64,000 nt of DNA from Dugong dugon (Eukaryota > Chordata > Mammalia > Sirenia > Dugongidae): NCBI GenBank assembly GCA_030035585.1, contig CM057477.1, forward strand, positions 61,919,447 to 61,983,446, given 5' to 3'. This document shows, one piece after another, positions 32,877-44,256 of this stretch; the stretch's first letter is position 1; every line of letters starts with the position of its first letter. The notes beneath the pieces are model-generated. The model searched no databases and was not told where the DNA came from. It saw nothing but the letters and a program-made list of their open reading frames with translations. A program made the translations under genes and the position numbers.

Positions 32877-34293
32877 AGAGAATTTTTGGAGCTGTTCTCA
32901 CTTGTGTGCTTTTGATGTAGAAGTAGGGTTGTGGACGTTTCTATCTTCTAAGACGGTATTTATATGAAGTGGGGGTGAGCTGATGGCATGAAGTTTTAGA
33001 ATGCCTTATCTATGAATATATGTGAGCAGGCTAGCATAAGGAACTAAACCTGTTAGGAATAGATATATTTTTTATTATTTTTCTTTTTTTTAAACCTTAT
33101 TTTAAAAGAGGTAAGTGGATTGCAAAATTTATTGGCCCTCTTTCTTTGGATCAAAAGATAAACATTTTCTCTTCATGGCGTAAATTATTTGAGAAAGGGT
33201 AAATTAAAGAGAGCAATTTGAGATGGGACTGCTCAGCCTATTTCTATGCCAATAAAGTATCCTACCTCAAAGCTTTGCTTGAAGATCTTCTCAGCTTTCC
33301 CAGAAGGGCTGGAATTTATCAATTCAAGCATTTCCATGGCACAGGTGTTATATTTCTCCATCTGAATTTCATGCAGTTGCCTCTAGCTAGAAGACAATTT
33401 ATCTGGTTCTTTATTAAAACAAAAACAAAAACAAAAATAAAAACATTGAAATGGTAAAAGTTCCCAAGATCATTTATATTTTTTATTTCTCTTGGTAAAA
33501 CTGAACTACTTCCATAGTCAATTGACAAATGATCTATTCAAATTAAATGATTATTTCCTTAATCATTCTCATGGTTTACAGGACTATGGTTTTAAAAAGT
33601 TAAATCCAGAGAAAACTCATGCAACTTGAATTAGCTTCTTTTGGAAATTTGATCCTTTTTTTCTTTAAAAATCCTGCCATTATTCTTTTCATAGGGATTA
33701 AATTACTTTTTATTTTAAGGCAGGCTATTCAGTTTCTTTCAGGCCATTGATTCAATCATTACATCCTCTATTATAAGTCTGACTCAGCTAAACATATTAT
33801 TATGACTTTTTAAATTCTTTCTTTGCTTTTATTTTGGGGAACTGGATTGGTATGCTAGTGCCTTTCTTTCCTGCGAGGGAGCATTATTAGTTTTTTTGGT
33901 GAATGTGGATGGCTCTAGATATAAGTTAATTGTTTTATGTTGGTTGAACTTTTTCTTCCTTTGGATAAACATCTATTCTGTGCCTTTCCTTTTCTGTACT
34001 TTTTTTTACTTATAATTTACAGAGTATTGCTTTTCTGTCTTCAGCAGATTTCAAGCATCGTTCAGGTATGATTCAGACTTCTTTTGTCCTGTAATAGGGG
34101 AGCCAGAAATGATTGAGGGATGAAGAGATATATACAAATGAAAACTAAAAGTTGAGATAGATGAACTGATTTCTCCTAATGCTTTTAAGAAAAAAAAAAA
34201 CCAGTGTCCGGGCCAGAGCCCAACTGCTTTCCCTCTAATTTCAGATCCTAGTCTTAGTTTATTGCTTCTGTTGTCTCTCTCCATTGACAGGTT
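32877..34293. other. Unassigned AT-rich sequence
   Basis: About 1.4 kb. An (AAAAC)n-like run at about 33415-33445 gives Lys/Phe-rich frames. I see no gene and no repeat that I can name. Confidence 0.4.
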
Positions 34294-35464
34294 TATATAT
34301 TTTATTCTGTGTTTGAATTTTATTTTTTTATTGTGCTTTAAGTGGAAGTTTACAATTCAAGTTGGTTTCTCATACAAAAATTTATACACACATTGTTATG
34401 TGACCCTAGTTGCTCTCCCTATACTGTGACAGCACACTCCTCCTTTCCACCCCAGCTTTCCCGTGACGTTCAACCAGCTCCTGTCCCTTTCTGCCTTCTC
34501 ATCTCACCTCCAGACAAGAGCTGCCCATTTAGTCTCATGTATCTACTTGAGCTAAGATGCACTCTCTTCACGAGTATCATTTTATGTCCCATAGTCCAGT
34601 CTAATCTTTGTCTAAAGCGTTGGACTCTGGAATGGTTTTAGTTTTGGGCTAACAGAGAGTCCAGGGGCCGTGTCTTCCGGAGTCCCTCCAGTCTCAGTCA
34701 AACCACTAAGTCTGGTCTTTTTACCTGAATTTTCTGGTCTTTTTTCCTGCTCCATCAGGGACTCTCTGTTGTGTTCCCTGTCAGGGCAGTCATTGGTGGT
34801 AGCCGGGTGCCATCTAGTTCTTCTGGTCTCAGGCTGATGAAGTCTCTGGTTTCCGTGGCCCTTTCTGTCTCTTGGGACTACAATTTTCCTTGTGTCTTTG
34901 GTGTTCTTCCTTCTCCTTTGCTCCAGGTGGGTTGGAACCAATTGATGCATCTTAGATGGCTGCTCACTAGCTTTTAAGACCCCAGGCACCACTCACCAAA
35001 ATGGGATGCAGGACATTTTCTTAAACTTTGTTATGCCAGTTGACCTAGATATCCCATGAAACCACGGTCCCCAGACCCCCAACCCTGCTACTCTTTCCCT
35101 CGAAGTGTTTGGTATTCAGGAAACGTTTTAGCTTTTGGTTTAGCCCAGCTGTGTTGACTTCCCCTGTAGTGTGTGTTGTCCTTCCCTTCACCTAAGATAA
35201 TTCTTGTCTACTATCTAGTTAGTGAATAACCCTCTCCCTCTCCACCCTCATAACCATCAGAGAATGTTTTCTTCTGTGTTTAAACCTTTTCTTGAGTTCT
35301 TATAATAGTGGTCTCATACAACATTTGTCCTTTTGTGACTGACTAAATTCACTCAGTAAAATGCCTTCCAGATTCACCCATGTTACGAGATGTTTCACGG
35401 ATTCATCATTGTTCTTTATCATTGCATAGTATTCCATTGTATGAATATGCCATAATTTTTTAAT

Positions 35465-35990
35465 CTATTCATCTGTTGATGGGCACCTAGCTGGTTTCCA
35501 TCTTTTTGCTATTGTGAACAGTGCTGCAATGAACATGGGTGTGCATATATCTATTCCTGTGATGGCTCTTATTTCTCTAGGATATATTCCAAGGAGTGGG
35601 ATTGCTGGATCATATGATACTTCTATTTCTAGCTTTTTAAGGAAGTGCCAAATCGATTCACAAAGTGGTTGTGGTATTTTACATTCCCACCAACAGTGTA
35701 TAAGTGTTCCAGTCCCTCCACAAACTCTCCAACATTTACCATTTTGTGTTTTTTTGATTAATGCTAGCCTTATTGGGGTGAGATGGTACCTCATTGTAGT
35801 TTTGATTTACATTTCTCTAATGGCTAATGATTGTGAACATTTTGTCATGTATCTGCCTGAATGTCTTCTTTGGTGAAGTACCTGTTCATATCCTTTGCCC
35901 AGTTTTTAATCAGGTTATTTGTCTTTTTGTTGTTGAGGTTTTATAGTATCGTGTAGATTTTAGAGATTAGACCCTGATCAAATTTGTCAT
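35465..35990 (-). pseudogene. L1 ORF2 C terminus with Cys-His motif
   Basis: A minus-strand frame at 35465-35794 includes [19 protein letters not shown] (C-x3-C-x7-H-x4-C) and the '[22 protein letters not shown]' region in pieces (FLKKLEIEV and [11 protein letters not shown]). It directly follows the deletion junction near 36000. No start codon; part of the internally deleted L1. Confidence 0.87.
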
Positions 35991-36609
35991 AGCCAAAATT
36001 TTTGTTTTTTGTTATAGGTCTATTTGGTTGTTCTACTTCTGTGTTAATTTAGGTAGATAGTGTGTTTCTAGAAATTTGTCCATTTCCTCTAGGGTTTCAA
36101 ATTTGCTAGAGTACAATTTTTAGTAGTATTCTATTACGATTTTTTAATTTCAGTTGGGTCTACTGTAATATCATCCATCTCATTTCTTATTTGGGTAATT
36201 TGCTTCCTTTCCTGTTTTTCTTTTGTCAGTTTGGCCAATGGTTTATCAATTTTGTCAATCTTTTCAAAAAACCAGATTTGGTCTTGCTAACTCTTTCAAT
36301 TGTTTTTCTATTCTCTATTTCATTTAATTCTGCTCTAATTTTTATTATTTCCTTTCTTCTGGCACCCAAGGGCTTCTTTTGCTGCTCTCTTTCTACTAGT
36401 TCCAGTTGTAGGGTTAGTGTTTTGACTTTGGCACTTTCTTCTTTTTGGATATGTGCATTTATTGCTATGAATTGACCTCTGAGCACTACTTTTGCTGTTT
36501 CCCAAATGTTCTGGTAGGATGTGTTTTCATTCTCATTTGATTCTATGAGTTTCTTTATTCCATCCTTAATTTTTTCTGTAACCCAGTAATTTTTTGAGCA
36601 AGGTGTTGT

Positions 36610-37617
36610 TCAGCTTCCATGTGTTTTTTTTTTTCCCCTACTTTTTCTATTATTGATATCTACTTTTATGGCTTTATGGTCAGAAAAGATGCTTTGTAAT
36701 ATTTCGATGCTTTGGATTTTGTTAAGGCTTGCTTTCTGGCCTAATATGTGGTCTATTCTGGAGGATGTTCCATGTGCATTGGGAAGAAAAGTATACTTGG
36801 CTATTGCTGGGTGGAGTGTTCTGTGATCAAGTTGGTTGACTGTGGCATTTAGATCTTCTGTGTCTTTATTAAGCTTCTTTCTGGATGTTCTGTACTTCAC
36901 CAAAAGTGATGTGTTGAAGTCTCCTACTATTATTGTGGAGCTGTCCATCCCTCTTTTCAGTGGTGTTAGAGTTTGTTTTATGTATTTTGGAGCCCTGTCG
37001 TTGGGTATGTAAATATTTATTATAGTTATGTGCTCCTGGTGTATTGACCCTTTAATCATTATATAGTGTCCTTCCTTATCCTTTGTGGTGGATTTTACTT
37101 TAAAGTCTTTTTTGTCAGAGATTAATATTGCCACTCCTGCTCTTTTTTGAGTGTTGTTTGCTTGATATGTATTTTTCCGTTCTTTGAGTTTTTGTTTGTT
37201 CGTGTCTTTCAGTCTAACATATGCCTCCTGTAGGCAGCATACAGATGGATCATGTTTTTTAATCCATTCTTTTACCCTCTGTCTCTTTATTGGTGCATTT
37301 AGTCCATTTATATTCCTCGTAACTATTGATAGGTATGGGTTTAGTGCTATCATTTTGATATCTTTTTTGTGTGTGTTGTTCACAGTTTCTTTGTTCTGCT
37401 TAATTTTCTGGGATGAGTCATTTTCCTTTATGTGTTTTCTTTTCATCTTTTTCATTTTTGTTGATTTTGTATTTGCTGATTCTTTATGTTGTTCTTGTTT
37501 TTTATTTTGATTTGTAGGATTGTTAGTTTCCTTTGTGGTTACCCTAATATTTACCCCTATTTTTCTAAGTTTAAACCAATCTTTTATTTCTTTATATTGC
37601 CTTGTCTTCCTCTCCAT
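36610..37617 (-). pseudogene. L1 ORF2 endonuclease domain with upstream leader
   Basis: A 335-codon minus-strand frame. Residues about 1-100 are the Lys-rich inter-ORF leader. From 'YLSIVTRNINGLNAPIKRQR' onward it is the apurinic-type endonuclease that nicks TTTT/A targets. Visible motifs are SVCCLQEAYVRL (the QE(T) metal-binding glutamate motif, here QEA), GDFNTSL, and near the end IFSDHKAIKVDI (the SDH catalytic motif). It ends at 'KKKTHGS' soon after the domain. The endonuclease is surprisingly intact for an otherwise deleted element, but ORF2 is broken by the loss of the RT. Confidence 0.88.
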
Positions 37618-37990
37618 ATGAAAAATCTATGACTACATTTTTTAGTCTGTCTTTTTTGTTTTAATATTGTCATCTTTTACATATTGACATCTCTGTTTCC
37701 CTATTTTCCGTGTTTTAGCTTTGATTTATTTTTGTGACTTTCCTATCCAGGTTTATATCTGGTTGCTCCATCCTGTGTTCTAGTCTTGGGTTGTTATCTG
37801 ATGTTATTGATTTTCTAACCAGAGAATTCCCTTTAGTACTTCTTGTAATTTTCATTTAGTTTTTGCAAATTCCCTGGAATTTGCCCTAGTTTCATCATTA
37901 TATTTGAGAGACTATTTTGCTGGATGTATAATTCTTGGCTGGCAATTTTTTTTCCTTCAAACTTTATATATGTCATCCCACTGCTCTTGC

Positions 37991-38760
37991 CTACATGAGT
38001 TCTGCTGAGTAGTCTGAGCTTAGTCTTATTGACTCTTCTTTGTAGATGACTTTTTCTTTATCCCTAGTCGCTCTTAAAATTCTCTCTTTATCTTTGGTTT
38101 TTGCAAGTTTGATTGTAATATGTCTTGTCGACTTTCTTTTGGGATCTACCTTGTGTGGGGTTCGATGAGCATCTTGGATAGATAGCTTGTCATCTTTCAT
38201 GATATCAGGGAAGTTTTCTGCCAACAAATCTTCAACAAGTCTCTTTATATTTTCTTTTATTCCCCCCTGTTCTGGTACTGTAATCACTCATGGGTTATTC
38301 CTCTTGATAGAGTCCCACATAATTCTTAGGGTTTCTTCATTCTTTTTAATTCTTTTATCTGATTTTTCCTCAAATAAGTTGGTGTCAAGTGCTTTTTCTT
38401 CAGTCTCACTAATTCTGACTTCCATTGTGTCAGTTCTGCTCCTATGACTTTGTATTGAGTTGTCTAATTCTGAAATTTTATTGTTAATCTGGATTTCTGC
38501 TTGCTGTCTCTCTATGCATTCTTGTAGCCTGTTAAATATGTCTTTATGCTCCACTGTAATCTTCTTAAGTTCCTCTGTTGCTTTGTCTGTGTGTTCCTTG
38601 GCTTGTTCTCTGTTTTGCCTGGTCTCCTTCCTGATCTCTTGAATGTTCTCTATATTAATCTTTTGTATTCTACCTCCAGTAATTCCAAGAAGTTCTCTTC
38701 CTTTGGGAAATTTCTTGATTCTTTGTTTTGGGAGCTTGCTGAAGCCATCGTGGTCTACCT
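37991..38760 (-). pseudogene. L1 ORF1 (RNA-binding chaperone), disrupted
   Basis: The minus-strand frame 38554-38288 contains the coiled-coil part (INNKISELDNSIQ, MEVRISETEEKAL) and ends at an in-frame TGA (38290-38288, probably a CGA codon changed at a CpG). The frame then continues at 38287-37991 with the RNA-recognition and C-terminal parts (NFPDIMKDDKLSIQDAHR, HITIKLAKTKDKERILRA). It breaks near 37991 at 'DYSAELM'. ORF1p would trimerise and coat L1 RNA. Confidence 0.85.
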
Positions 38761-40173
38761 CTTTATGTGATTTGATATTGACTGTTGACTACGAGCCATC
38801 AATAAGTTATTATATTTATTTATTTTATGTTTGCTTACTGTGTCCTAGCTTCTTGTTTTGTTTCATTTTGATATGCCCAAATAGGCTGCTTGTGTGAGCT
38901 AGTCTGATTGTTGGCAACTTTGAAGCTCTAACGTCCTGTCACAGATTAAATCTGTTACTAAGTATGTGAGCCCAGGAGTCCGTTTACTTTTCTTGTATAG
39001 ATTCAGCTCAGGTATCCAGGTATAGTTGGTCTCCAAGTGTGTGGTGCAGCCTCTCACCTCCAGTCCTGGTTGGGCACTGGTGATTGGAGTAGGCACAGGT
39101 ATCTGGCTGTAGTAGGGGGTCATGCACTGAGCAAGGCAGGGAGCTTATTATGGCTGTCCTGAGTTTCTGGGAGGAAAGCATGTCCCTGTCCCCTGGAGTG
39201 CATAGGTGGCTGGGTTTTGCAGCTGGACTATGGGCACCCAATGCTGTTGGCTATAAGGAGGCACCACTTATTCTTGGACCCCGTCTCGAGTGGCAAGTGG
39301 CATGGGTGGAGGCCCTAGTCCTCAGGCCCCTGATGTGGGTAGGTGAGGACACTGCTTAATGGGCATAGTGGTGTCAAATGTTATGAACCTGCCAGCCTAC
39401 CATATAGCTGACAGTTGAAGTTAGGCTTAAGGTATATACCCTATTGTACTGTGCTAATGAGGGCCTACATTGCTGAAATGGGCCCACACAAGTCTGTACA
39501 GGGGTGAAAGGTGTTCAAAGTCTGTGAACACCTTATGCCTGTGCCTAGGCAAATGAGCTGTGCCTACCCTGAGTTCCCAGTTTAGAGGACCTGGCAGATT
39601 ATTTTTTCCTGTTTGTTAATGTGTTCCCTCTCCAAGGAAGGGAGAATGGCTCAGGGCATGTGACAGGTCCTACTTCTGGCCCAGGGGACGTGGCAATGGC
39701 TGAAACTGTCCTGGGACCCAGTACAGAGTGGGAAGGGGTAGGTAAATGGGAGAGAGGTTTTTCCCAAAGGGTTTTTTTTTTTTTATCTGCATGGTAGGTT
39801 AGACGCATGTACTTATCTTTTGCCGATTAAGCACTGCTTCTCACTACTTCTAGAGGTTTGAGTAGATTCTTCACTGCTCAATCTCTCCCAAAGTAGAAAA
39901 CACATCCCGAGGACCACTGCTTGCCTCACTGCACATCCCAGCCAGTCTGGCCTGAAGGGTGCCAGTTCCTGCCGGGTCAGGTCTGGCAACTCCTCGCTGC
40001 TTCTGTACCGTCTCTCCCTGCCCCTGCCACTTAGTCCAATTCCTCAACTTTGCCTTTGATGTTCAGGGCTCCTAAATTGTCATATATAATCAATTTACTT
40101 GTGTTTTTGGTTCTTTGTTGTAAGAGAGATCACCAGAAGCATCTGACTACTCTGTCATCTTGGCCCCACCTCC
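38760..40173 (-). promoter_or_regulatory. L1 5' UTR, second lineage
   Basis: Minus-strand sequence from the L1 start (40173) to ORF1. GC-richer than the surroundings, with blocks such as TGGGCACTGGTGATTGGAGT (39072-39091 on the plus strand) and an 8-bp T run at 39771. It shows no similarity that I can see to the 5' UTR at 52.57-54.43 kb. In L1s this region is an internal RNA polymerase II promoter, and the first bases contain a YY1-like GCCAAGATGAC. Activity cannot be judged from sequence. Confidence 0.7.
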
Positions 40174-40191
40174 TATATATTTTTTACTGTG

Positions 40192-40493
40192 GGAGAACAG
40201 TGGCTGAGAAACAAAAGGAAACTAGGTTAGATCTTCAGGTACAGATTGGGCCCTGGGAGCTCTAGCTCTGTCCCCTAAATTGTTGGAAATCTGTTGACAC
40301 TCTGAAGGAAAGGCATTAGAATTCTTAATTACTTATCCATTATTACATTAATCAATATCTATAACTATGCCAGGTACTGTGGCAAATACAAATAGCAGCT
40401 TCAATTTATTGAGCACATCCTTTTCTAGGACCTCTTCATATCTGCTTTCTAATCCTCACAAACATCTTTCAAGATAAGTATTGTTGTCCTATA
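40192..40493. other. Unassigned, with an ancient repeat trace
   Basis: 40365-40493 (GCCAGGTACTGTGGCAAATA, TTATTGAGCACATCC, CTAATCCTCACAAACATC) is an old MIR/L2-type remnant that the RTE interrupts. The rest is unassigned. Confidence 0.4.
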
Positions 40494-41796
40494 TTATTCT
40501 ATGAGCAAAATATTGAATAATGCAGGAAGCCTCAAAAGAGGATGAAAGGAATACACAGAGTCACTGTACCAAAAAGAACTGGTTGACGTTCAACAATTTC
40601 AGGAGGTAGCATGAACCAATGGTATTGAAGAAAAAAGTCCAAGCTGTACTGAAGGCATTGGTGAAAACTAGGCTCCAGGAATTGACAGAATACTGATTGA
40701 GATGTTTGAACCAACAGACGCAACACTGGAAGTGCTCACTCGTCAATACCAAGAAATTTGGAAGACAGTTACTTGGCCAACCAACTGGAAGATTCATATT
40801 TGTGCCCATTCCAAAGAAAGGTGATCCAGCAGAATGCAGAAATTAACAAACAGTAGCAGTATATCAATAGGGAACTGCCAGAAATTCAAGCTTGGAAGAG
40901 GATATGGAATGAGGGATATCATTGCTGATGTCAGATGGATCTTGGCTGAAAGCAGAGAATACCAGAAAGATGTTTACCTGTGTTTTATTGACTATGCAAA
41001 GGCATTTGACGGTGTAGATCATAACAAATTATGGATAACATTGCGAAGAATGGGAATTCCAGAATACTTAATTGTGCTCTTGATGAACCTGTACATAGAC
41101 CAAGAGACAACTGTTGGAACAGAACAAGGTGATACTGTGTGGCTTAAAATCAGGAAAGGTGTGCATCAGGGTTTTGTCCTTTCTCCATACTTATTCAGTC
41201 TGTATGCTGAGAAGATAATCTGAGAACTGGACTATAAGAAGAACTGGGCATCAGGATTGGAGGAAGACTCATTAACAACCTGCGATATGCAGATGACACA
41301 ATGTTGATTGCTGAAAGTGAAGAGGACTTGAAGTGCTTACTGAAGAAATCAAAGACTACAGCCTTCAGTATGGATTATACCTCAACGTAAAGAAAACAAA
41401 AATCCTCACAAATGGACCAATAAGCAACATCATGATAAACGGAGAAAATAGTGAAGTTGTCAAGGATTTCATTTTACTTGGATCCACAATCAACGCCCAT
41501 GGAAGCAGTGCTCAAGAAATCAAACGATGTATTGCATTGGGCAAATCTGCTGCAAGAGACCTCTTTGAAGTGTTAAAAAGCAAAGATGTCACTTTGAGGG
41601 CTAAGTTATGCCTGATCCAAGCCATGGTATTTTCAATTGCCTCTTACAGGTATGAAAGCTGGACGATTAATAAGGAAGACTGAAGAGGAATTGATGCCTT
41701 TGAATTATGGTGTTAATGAAGAACATTGAATGTACAATTGACTACCAGACGAACAATCAAATCTATCTTGAAGGAAAGAGAATGCTCCTTAAAATT
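40494..41796 (+). mobile_element. RTE-type LINE, truncated at both ends
   Basis: Matches 48.19-49.5 kb of the long RTE. It starts within the RT region (ATGAGCAAAATATTGAATAA) and stops at GAATGCTCCTTA before the 3' UTR. It lacks about 90 bases around 40845 that are present in the other copy. Because the true 3' end is missing and L1 3' UTR follows directly, it was cut and joined rather than simply 5'-truncated. Confidence 0.88.
40834..41683 (+). pseudogene. RTE reverse transcriptase, disrupted
   Basis: The frame at 40834-41223 contains RT motif A, FIDYAKAFDGVDHNKLW, whose first catalytic aspartate (40990-40992) is retained, plus QGFVLSPYLFSLYAE (motif B, usual QGC changed to QGF). A TGA then stops it at 41221-41223. 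Motif C, YADD, is at 41286-41297 in another frame, followed by a frame at 41333-41683 with YLNVKKTKILT, ILLGSTINAHGSS and CIALGKSAARDLFEVLKSKD. Catalytic residues survive but the reading frame does not. Confidence 0.88.
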
Positions 41797-42104
41797 GAGG
41801 ATAATAGAAGAACTAGATGGTGCCTGACTACCACCAATGACCGCCCTGACAGGGAACATAACAGAGTCCCTGATGGAGCAGGAGAAAAGTGGGGTGCAGA
41901 ACTCAAATTCTAGTAAAAAGACCAGACTTAATGGTCTGACTGAGACTGGAGGGACCTTGGAATACATGGCCCCCGGAACTCTCTGTTAGTCCAGAGCTGA
42001 AACCGTTCCTGAAGCCAACTCTTCAGACAAAGGTTAGACTGGACTATAAGACATAAAATGATACTCATGAAGACAGTGATTCTTAGCTCTAGTAGATACA
42101 TCCA
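41797..42104 (+). mobile_element. L1 3' UTR fragment joined to the RTE
   Basis: AGAAGAACTAGATGGTGCCT through CAAAGGTTAGACTGGACTAT to about 42104, matching the L1 3' UTR of the 34-40 kb element (in reverse at about 34.56-34.82 kb). It lacks both the L1 coding region and the poly(A) end. It directly abuts the broken RTE. Confidence 0.85.
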
Positions 42105-42375
42105 TAGGTCAGGCGATGGAAAGAGTGGAGAAGTTCTGGAAAGATGTGTATTTATAGTCTAGAGGCAAAATACTCCGGAGGGAAAACTCCCTTTTTGCTC
42201 TTAAGGCCTTCAACTGATTGAATGAGGCCCAGCCACATTATGGAAGGTAATCTGCTCTACCCAAGGCCAACTGATTTGCTCACATGTACTTCATAACAGC
42301 AAGTAGACTACCATTTGACCAAACAACTGGACACCATAGCCCGGCCAATTTGACTCATAAAATTAACCATCACTG
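42105..42375 (-). mobile_element. LTR fragment, MaLR-like, antisense
   Basis: Ends on the plus strand with TAAAATTAACCATCACTG, the reverse of the TGATGGTTAATTTTA start of the LTR family seen at 20.5 and 61.6 kb. The internal CCAAACAACTGGACACCATA and GTCAACTTGG-type text are also shared. Shorter and diverged; the left limit is approximate. Confidence 0.6.
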
Positions 42376-42850
42376 TATGGGAATTATATTTTAATAAAAT
42401 GTTATTTTAAAAAAAAGTTTACGATGTAGTAAGATAGACAGATCTATAAACAGCTAACATAACACCAGGCAATATGGAAATAATTATGAGCAATGTACTC
42501 TGGAAACTCAGGTAAGGTGTAGTTAAGTCCAGGGGAATGGAAGATGGCTTTATGAAGTAGATGGCATTGGAAACGGATGTTGGGACAAAATGAGAATGTT
42601 GACAGGCAGAGAAGAAGACAGCGTGGGCAAAGGCACAGGTACATGCAAAGACTGTGTTTTTCTGGGAGAATGCCAAGTCATCCAATTGGAAGTAGAGAGA
42701 CGGATGAACAGGGAGATGTACAGGGAAATGAAGTTGAGAAGGGATCTAACTACATGGAAGATCTTAATTCCATGTAAGGAGGTCGACTTTATTTCATGTA
42801 CGATGGAGAATCTTTTGCAGAGTTGAGAGAGTGTATTTTAAAACTGGATC
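42376..42850 (+). repeat. Ancient interspersed repeat (family A), early part
   Basis: 42480-42850 (GGTGTAGTTAAGTCCAGGGG, GGGCAAAGGCACAGGTACAT, GGAGGTCGACTTTATTTCAT) lines up with the early part of the same old repeat whose middle is at 14.9 kb and whose end is at 24.0 kb. Several short frames on both strands here have no meaning. Confidence 0.45.
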
Positions 42851-43985
42851 TGAGTTTACACATTTCTGCATCAGAGATGTAGTTTCAGCAAACCAATATC
42901 ATCCATTAATTGAATTAATGTTGCAAATTTGAATTTTTCTAATTTTGTTTTAATGTGTTTATAGCATATAAGTAAATTTCTTTTGGGTCCATAGTTGTAT
43001 GTGTTTAAAACATAAGGAGTTTATACCTAGTTTTATTTTTATTAAAATGAATTATAAATTTAGACTATTTAAAAATTTTTCTCTTTAAAGGGAGCTCATA
43101 ATTTATTTAAGGTTGAGAAATATTAGTCTAGAAGACAGACTATTAATCAGTGTCTCTTCCAAACTTGACCTGGGGAGCCACTGTCTGTGGTAGGGAACAC
43201 TCTGGGTGTCCTATTCTGAAGAGCAGAGAGTCTGTACCTAAAATCTCATCACCACATGTCAATTATAGCAGAGTTTTTATACAACAATGAAATGAGAATT
43301 TTATATTTTGTTAATAAAAACACAAGAGCAGAAAAATCTGACCTATTAACAGGTTAAAATTTAAATAGCTGGAACATTTAGAACAGCCAGTGGCCATGAT
43401 CTTAGTGTAGGATGGAACCTTTGGTGTAGATTTTATTTGATGACTTCAGACTTCCTTTAGACTTATATTGCTCTGGTCACTGCTATGGGTAGTATAGGGA
43501 ATAATGACCACAGTATTCAGCAACTTGTCCCCCACGTCCAGTCCACTCACTTGACCTAACACTGACAGACTCATTTGACAGAAACCAATTGGTGGTGCTG
43601 GCTGACCATTCGACCCTTCTGCCAAAAAACTGAAGAGCTGCATTGCATTTTAACAAACAGCCATTTAGAAGCAGTAATCTTTCTGTCTTTTGTTTCTGAG
43701 ACACAACCATTGACACACCCTTGTATACAAGCTTTCTGGTGAAAAAGATACAGGAACTTTGAAAATGAAAACAAATTGCAATTCTCCTCCCATCTCTTTC
43801 TATATTTCAACTCTACAAATTATGTTGAGATATAATGCCCTTCAAAACGGTGCAAGAAGTGTTAGTTACTTTGTGGAGTGAGACCTTGTTAGAATATGAA
43901 AAATTTTTAGAAAACTATATTTTTAAGATTCCTTAAAACTTAAAATTGAAACATTTAAAAAACTTCAAGTGTTTTTCTGTTCCAT
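42851..43985. other. Unassigned non-coding sequence
   Basis: 1.1 kb with nothing recognisable. Three overlapping minus-strand frames near 43446-43810 share no family features and are in conflicting frames. Confidence 0.4.
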
Positions 43986-44256
43986 ATTATCAACTTTTGG
44001 AGGAGCCTTCATGGTGAAGTGGTTAAGTGCTTGGCTGCTAATTGAAAGGTTGGCAGTTTGAACACACCTGTTGCTCTGTGGGAGAAAGATGTGGCAGTCT
44101 GCTTCCGAAAAGATTTACAGCTTTGGAAACCCTGTGAGGCAGTTCTACTCTACCTTGGAAATCTGATGGGGCAGTTATACTCTGTTGTGTAGGGTTGCGA
44201 TGAGTTCAAATTGACTCAACAACAACGGGTTTTGATTTTGGTTATTACCAACTTTT
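43986..44256 (+). mobile_element. tRNA/RTE-tailed SINE, long variant
   Basis: The SINE is at about 43999-44243, flanked by ATTATCAACTTTT (43986-43998) and ATTACCAACTTTT (44244-44256), 12 of 13 matching. It has GGAGCCTTCATGGTGAAGTGG as head and the long middle block GGGAGAAAGATGTGGCAGTC. A partial internal duplication of the AAATCTGATGGGGCAGTTAT / AAACCCTGTGAGGCAGTTCT segment makes it longer than usual. Confidence 0.9.

Larger units (their letters stand above)
34294..40191 (-). mobile_element. L1, both ends present, internally deleted, antisense
   Basis: The body at 34312-40173 is flanked by TATATATTTTATTCTGTG (34294-34311) and TATATATTTTTTACTGTG (40174-40191), 16 of 18 matching. Read on the minus strand: a 5' UTR from 40173 (start GGAGGTGGGGCCAAGATGAC, a degenerate YY1-type CAAGATGGC site) to about 38760; ORF1 about 38760-37990; the inter-ORF and ORF2 endonuclease 37617-36610; the ORF2 spacer 36486-36030; then a jump at about 36000 to the ORF2 C terminus (35990-35465) and the 3' UTR (35460-34312). 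Roughly 1.8 kb, nearly the whole reverse transcriptase, is deleted relative to the 52 kb copy. Its 5' UTR is unrelated to that of the 52 kb element. Confidence 0.92.

Noticed and set aside
37184-37510. 108-codon hydrophobic plus-strand frame
   Set aside because: Antisense shadow of the L1 ORF2 leader and endonuclease. A-rich L1 sense strands yield Phe/Leu/Ser-rich antisense frames.
40834-41683. Possible retroviral or telomerase-type reverse transcriptase
   Set aside because: The motif set FIDYAKAFD...YADD, its C terminus and 3' UTR match the RTE copies elsewhere in the window.
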